Below the pieces are notes generated by a model that had not been told where the DNA came from, ran no database searches, and worked only from the letters and a program-made list of their open reading frames with translations. Both the position numbers and the translations under genes were made by a program. From NCBI GenBank assembly GCA_934272845.1, contig CAKQSF010000007.1:1-64000 (forward strand): DNA of 64,000 nt. Direction: 5' to 3'. Origin of the DNA: an uncultured Prevotella sp. GTDB taxonomy: Bacteria; Bacteroidota; Bacteroidia; Bacteroidales; Bacteroidaceae. This document shows, piece by piece, positions 61,449 through 64,000 of the stretch (the stretch's first letter is position 1; each line of letters begins with the position of its first letter).

Positions 61449-61521
61449 CGGGGTGTAGCGCAGTTGGTAGCGCACTACGTTCGGGACGTAGGGGTCGCCA
61501 GTTCGAGTCCGGTCACCCCGA
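61449..61521 (+). tRNA. tRNA-Pro(CGG)
   Basis: A 73-nt cloverleaf: acceptor CGGGGTG/CACCCCG, D-arm GCGC/GCGC, anticodon arm CTACG-TTCGGGA-CGTAG with anticodon CGG, T-loop TTCGAGT. No CCA is encoded. It is followed by an intrinsic terminator. Confidence 0.93.
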
Positions 61522-61538
61522 CACAGGAAAGCGAAAAG

Positions 61539-61575
61539 TCTTCGAAGTCATATTTTTTGACTCCGAAGATTTTTT
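61539..61575 (+). terminator. Terminator of tRNA-Pro
   Basis: TCTTCGAAGTCA (61539-61550) and TGACTCCGAAGA (61558-61569) pair with one mismatch, followed by six T. Confidence 0.75.
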
Positions 61576-61639
61576 CTTTTATGCCCGAACAGTAATCGTA
61601 CCAAGAAAAGTGTTTCTTGCGCTTCGCACTGTTTTTATT

Positions 61640-61765
61640 ACATTAATCATCATTAATCTAACATTTATCTTCCATTAATACTTTTGTTTTTGCCCACATA
61701 TACCTGAAAGTCTCGTCTGAGACTGATTTATGAGAGATTAATGTCAGATTAATGGTGATTAATGT
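61640..61765. repeat. 31-bp inverted repeat (cruciform-like)
   Basis: The arms at 61640-61670 and 61735-61765 are inverted with three mismatches and are built from ATTAATC/GATTAAT units. An inner AGTCTC-GTCT-GAGACT hairpin lies at 61709-61724. One arm matches a motif at 11756-11776. Confidence 0.55.
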
Positions 61766-61833
61766 TGAAAGAAAATACAGCCAACATTGTTGACGTATTC
61801 AAAATATCATTTTGGTGGGTATATAATAAAAAA

Positions 61834-61861
61834 GCCGCCCTTACCTCGCGGCAAGAACGGC
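61834..61861 (-). terminator. Terminator of the truncated outer-membrane gene
   Basis: GCCGCCCTTACC and GGCAAGAACGGC form an imperfect hairpin, followed on the minus strand by a run of T. Confidence 0.55.
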
Positions 61862-61884
61862 ACGTTAAATGTAAAAATGTATGA

Positions 61885-62140
61885 TTAGAAGTTATAACCT
61901 ACGTTGACTGAGAAGTTTGTGTTCTTCAAACTTGTCTCAGAATCCTTCAACATATTGTACATACCTATTTCATATTGTACTCCGAAGTAAATCTTGTTAA
62001 TACGGCAGCCTGCCATGCTTATGCTAACGATAACATTGCACCAGAACGGAATATTTGTAAGGGGCTGAGTAGTTACAAGCCTTTTGCTAACTAATCCCTT
62101 ATATTTCTTCTCCAAAAAACAGACCTGCACCCCAACGGCA
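61885..62140 (-). pseudogene. Truncated outer-membrane beta-barrel gene remnant
   Basis: About 85 codons ending in the barrel-type C-terminus NTNFSVNVGYNF with terminal Phe. Further strand-like segments are INKIYFGVQYEIGMYNMLKD and NIPFWCNVIVSISMAG. The frame remains open up to 62140, exactly where the Family 3 repeat starts, and reads AVGVQVCF at that boundary. The N-terminal part of the barrel and any signal peptide are absent. It keeps its own terminator. I read it as the 3' remnant of a porin-like gene. Confidence 0.6.
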
Positions 62141-62354
62141 ATTTCCCAAATTTACCATTTGGGAAATAAAAAAACGCCGCAATAGTATCTCTTTGAAAAT
62201 CACCGCATTACCAAAGCACATTCTATTTACATCCTTTTTATCGTGTAATTAGTATCCTTTTACATTGCAATTGAGACCAAATTACAATATAAAAAGGGCT
62301 TAATTGCAATGTAATTAAGCCCTTTTTACACGATTTCCCAAATTTACCATTTTC
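62141..62354. repeat. Family 3 intergenic repeat, copy B (214 bp)
   Basis: Bounded by TTTCCCAAATTTACCATTT direct repeats at 62141-62160 and 62333-62354. The interior has GCCGCAATAGTATCT and a perfect palindrome (GGGCTTAATTGCAATG with TAATTAAGCCC). Exactly the same length as copy A at 6733-6946. Confidence 0.7.
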
Positions 62355-62600
62355 AGCATCCTAATCTATCATCGTTATCACCACATTTTAAGGGGCACGC
62401 AGCAGACCGAATATGTTACACTATTGCTGAGTAGTTATAGGTCTTTTGTCGTCACGTAAATATGAGGCTGCAAAGAGGGTATAGTGAAAAAACATGTGTT
62501 TGGACTGTGGTTAAAGACGGATTATAACACTATATATGCGGTAATGAATTACAAAAATGAAAAAATATTCACAAAACGCATAAAATATATAGAAGAATAT

Positions 62601-62631
62601 TTGGCGTTTTGCATATTTATTTATAATTTTG
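62601..62631 (+). promoter_or_regulatory. argR promoter
   Basis: TTG at 62601-62603 and TAATTTTG at 62624-62631, spacer 20 bp. Transcription would start near 62638, so the ATG at 62655 is the likely start. Confidence 0.65.
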
Positions 62632-62654
62632 CAGACGTTTTTGAATATTTATCC

Positions 62655-63140
62655 ATGCAGAAGATAACAAAGAAAGACAGGCTCGCAGCGTTGCGTTTGA
62701 TAGTGACCTCCAACGAACTTAGTTCGCAGGATGAGGTCATAAGGGCTTTGGCACGTCAGGGAATACCGACGGCACAGGCTACACTCTCACGCGACATGAA
62801 GGAACTGAAGATTGTGAAAACGGCTGCGTCAGACGGCAGATATGTATATGCCATACCTGAAGATACAGCGTATCGCAGGGTTCACAAGCCGCTTCCGCCT
62901 GCCGACATACTGCCAGCGCCTGGCTTTAAGTCTATACAGTTTTCTGGTAATATGGCGGTGATGAAAACACGACCAGGCTTTGCCAGTAGCATAGCCTCGA
63001 ACATAGACTCTGCCAATCTGCGTGAAGTGCTCGGCACAATAGCGGGCGATGACACGATATTCATAGTAATAAGAGAGGGCGCGATGCACGTGGACGTGGT
63101 AGACGAACTATCTGCCATAATTCCTGATATGGTACTTTAA
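62655..63140 (+). CDS. argR: Arginine repressor
   Basis: A 161-residue ArgR/AhrC-type regulator. The N-terminal winged helix is recognisable in [20 protein letters not shown], followed by [16 protein letters not shown]. The C-terminal hexamerisation and arginine-binding domain contains [20 protein letters not shown], then [11 protein letters not shown] with the arginine-contacting Asp pair. It senses L-arginine and represses biosynthesis genes. It heads the argR-GNAT-argG group and probably regulates its own promoter. An upstream in-frame codon at 62484 lies before the promoter and is rejected. Confidence 0.93.
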   Translation: MQKITKKDRLAALRLIVTSNELSSQDEVIRALARQGIPTAQATLSRDMKELKIVKTAASDGRYVYAIPEDTAYRRVHKPLPPADILPAPGFKSIQFSGNMAVMKTRPGFASSIASNIDSANLREVLGTIAGDDTIFIVIREGAMHVDVVDELSAIIPDMVL

Positions 63141-63202
63141 AACATAAGAGCGTGTAACTCATAACAATAAAAGAAGAAAATAAAAATACAATAGCATAGA
63201 AA

Positions 63203-63814
63203 ATGAAAGACATTAGGATTCTTGTGGCAGACGCATCACATGAGAAGTATGTGGACGAGATACTCGACACTATTCGTATTGCAGCGAAAAAACGCGGCAC
63301 AGGTATTGCGGAGCGTACCCACGAGTATGTAGCGACAAAGATGAAAGAGGGCAAAGCGGTTATCGCCCTTGATGAGAACGACCGCTTCGTAGGTTTCAGT
63401 TACATCGAGACTTGGGGCAACAAGGCGTATGTAACCACCTCAGGACTGATAGTACATCCTGACTTTCAGGGACTGGGCGTAGCGAAACACATTAAGGACT
63501 ACACCTTCACTCTAGCACGTGTACGTTGGCCTCACGCTAAGATTTTCTCTCTCACATCAGGCGATGCCGTAATGAAGATGAACACGGCGTTAGGTTATGT
63601 GCCAGTGTCTTTCAATCAATTGACAGACGATGAATCCTTCTGGAGAGGCTGCCGTGGATGTATTAACCACGACATCTTAGAGGCAAAGAACCGTAAGTTC
63701 TGCATCTGCACAGGTATGCTTTACGACCCTGAGCAGCACAAGGGAGAGCCTACACCAGCCGAGGTATTCCAAGACGTAGTGAAGACACTTACTAAGAGAG
63801 GAATACCTTGCTAA
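63203..63814 (+). CDS. GNAT N-acyltransferase in the arginine cluster
   Basis: A 203-residue protein with a GNAT core: acetyl-CoA-binding motif A reads GLIVHPDFQGLGVAKHIKDY near residues 82-100, with the Q-x-x-G-x-G/A signature. An unusual C-terminal third contains four cysteines (WRGCRGCINHD, KFCICTGMLYD). It lies between argR and argG. Bacteroidetes lack a standard ArgA or ArgJ in many genomes and use N-acylated intermediates, so this may be the glutamate N-acyltransferase that starts the pathway. That role is inferred from position. Confidence 0.75.
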   Translation: MKDIRILVADASHEKYVDEILDTIRIAAKKRGTGIAERTHEYVATKMKEGKAVIALDENDRFVGFSYIETWGNKAYVTTSGLIVHPDFQGLGVAKHIKDYTFTLARVRWPHAKIFSLTSGDAVMKMNTALGYVPVSFNQLTDDESFWRGCRGCINHDILEAKNRKFCICTGMLYDPEQHKGEPTPAEVFQDVVKTLTKRGIPC

Positions 63815-63815
63815 T

Positions 63816-63955
63816 GGGGAGTGATTTGGTGGTTTAGTTGTATTGTGGTTTAGTTGTATGAACCACGTCCAACTGACAATGTATCAACTAAACAACCAAA
63901 ACACCGGACAACCCAACAACACAATAACAACGAAAAAACTAAAATACAAAATATC
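63816..63955 (+). other. C/A-rich leader of argG
   Basis: GTTTAGTTGTATTGTGG-type duplications are followed by a C/A-rich, G-poor stretch (ACTAAACAACCAAAACACC) leading to the argG start. Similar leaders precede argS, the acyltransferase gene and ridA. Confidence 0.5.
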
Positions 63956-64000
63956 ATGGCAAAGAAAAAAGTAGTAGTAGCATTCAGTGGAGGTCTCGAT
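63956..64000 (+). CDS. argG: Argininosuccinate synthase, 5' end only
   Basis: The first 15 codons read MAKKKVVVAFSGGLD, containing the SGGLD P-loop of argininosuccinate synthase. The gene continues past the window end. It joins citrulline and aspartate in arginine synthesis. In Bacteroidetes the citrulline arises from N-acylated precursors. Confidence 0.85.
   Translation, partial: MAKKKVVVAFSGGLD

Noticed and set aside
62484-62654. N-terminally extended ArgR
   Set aside because: The extension lies over and upstream of a good promoter, and family members begin at the MQKITKK start.

Overview
The window reads as chromosomal DNA of a gut- or rumen-type Bacteroidetes, most likely Prevotella or a close relative. 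Supporting signs are the Bacteroidetes -33/-7 promoters (TTG, about 20 bp, TAnnTTTG) upstream of many genes, A/T-rich leaders without Shine-Dalgarno sites, NigD-type and BtuG-type lipoproteins, Reg_prop/Y_Y_Y sensors, membrane-bound AraC regulators and glycan-degrading enzymes. No phage, plasmid backbone, insertion-sequence transposase or CRISPR array is visible.

Layout. 1-6.4 kb: a GC-rich minisatellite, a MATE exporter, a secreted GH106-like alpha-L-rhamnosidase and a membrane-anchored AraC regulator. 7.2-11.7 kb: metG, argS and an RNase H gene. 11.9-18.3 kb: a possible small RNA, then a 1490-residue multidomain pectinesterase and a secreted GxSxG esterase. 18.4-24 kb: a PAS histidine kinase, then the tightly packed run ftsX, DUF3098, uppP, truB, queA, folK. 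24-27.8 kb: DUF4861 protein, GatC-type membrane carrier and a KduI isomerase with a signal peptide, which together suggest uronate handling. 28-33.6 kb: PASTA protein, RluD-type pseudouridine synthase, ddl, acyltransferase, lipoprotein, ridA. 33.9-38.5 kb: secreted protein, CYTH protein, a 50-residue membrane protein, prfB and acyl-CoA ligase. 38.7-43.5 kb: a three-gene signalling cluster (receiver-PP2C phosphatase; beta-propeller sensor whose H-box His is Asp; soluble histidine kinase). 43.5-48.2 kb: M20 peptidase and two AAA-type ATPase proteins. 48.3-55.3 kb: cobalamin riboswitch and a B12-uptake operon (BtuB-like, BtuG-like, two DUF4465 proteins). 55.4-60.3 kb: tripartite efflux operon with a divergent AraC regulator. 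60.4-61.5 kb: two tRNA-Phe genes, three tRNA-Phe-like pseudogenes and one tRNA-Pro. 62.6-64 kb: argR, a GNAT acyltransferase and the start of argG.

The pectin-related genes lie in three separate places (GH106; pectinesterase plus esterase; DUF4861-carrier-KduI) with no SusC/SusD pair in view. They suggest a pectin user whose secreted enzymes de-esterify and trim pectin, after which uronate products may be isomerised outside the inner membrane and then imported.

The intergenic DNA is unusually rich in small repeats. Family 1 has TTAGTGACG or TTAGTAATRTT inverted ends (four copies). Family 2 has GGTGGTTCTATAAATTA inverted ends (four copies, one inside the cobalamin riboswitch). Family 3 is 214 bp and bounded by direct repeats of TTTCCCAAATTTACCATTT (two copies, one abutting a truncated outer-membrane gene). 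These repeats, the secreted KduI and the pseudokinase cluster are the most interesting features.
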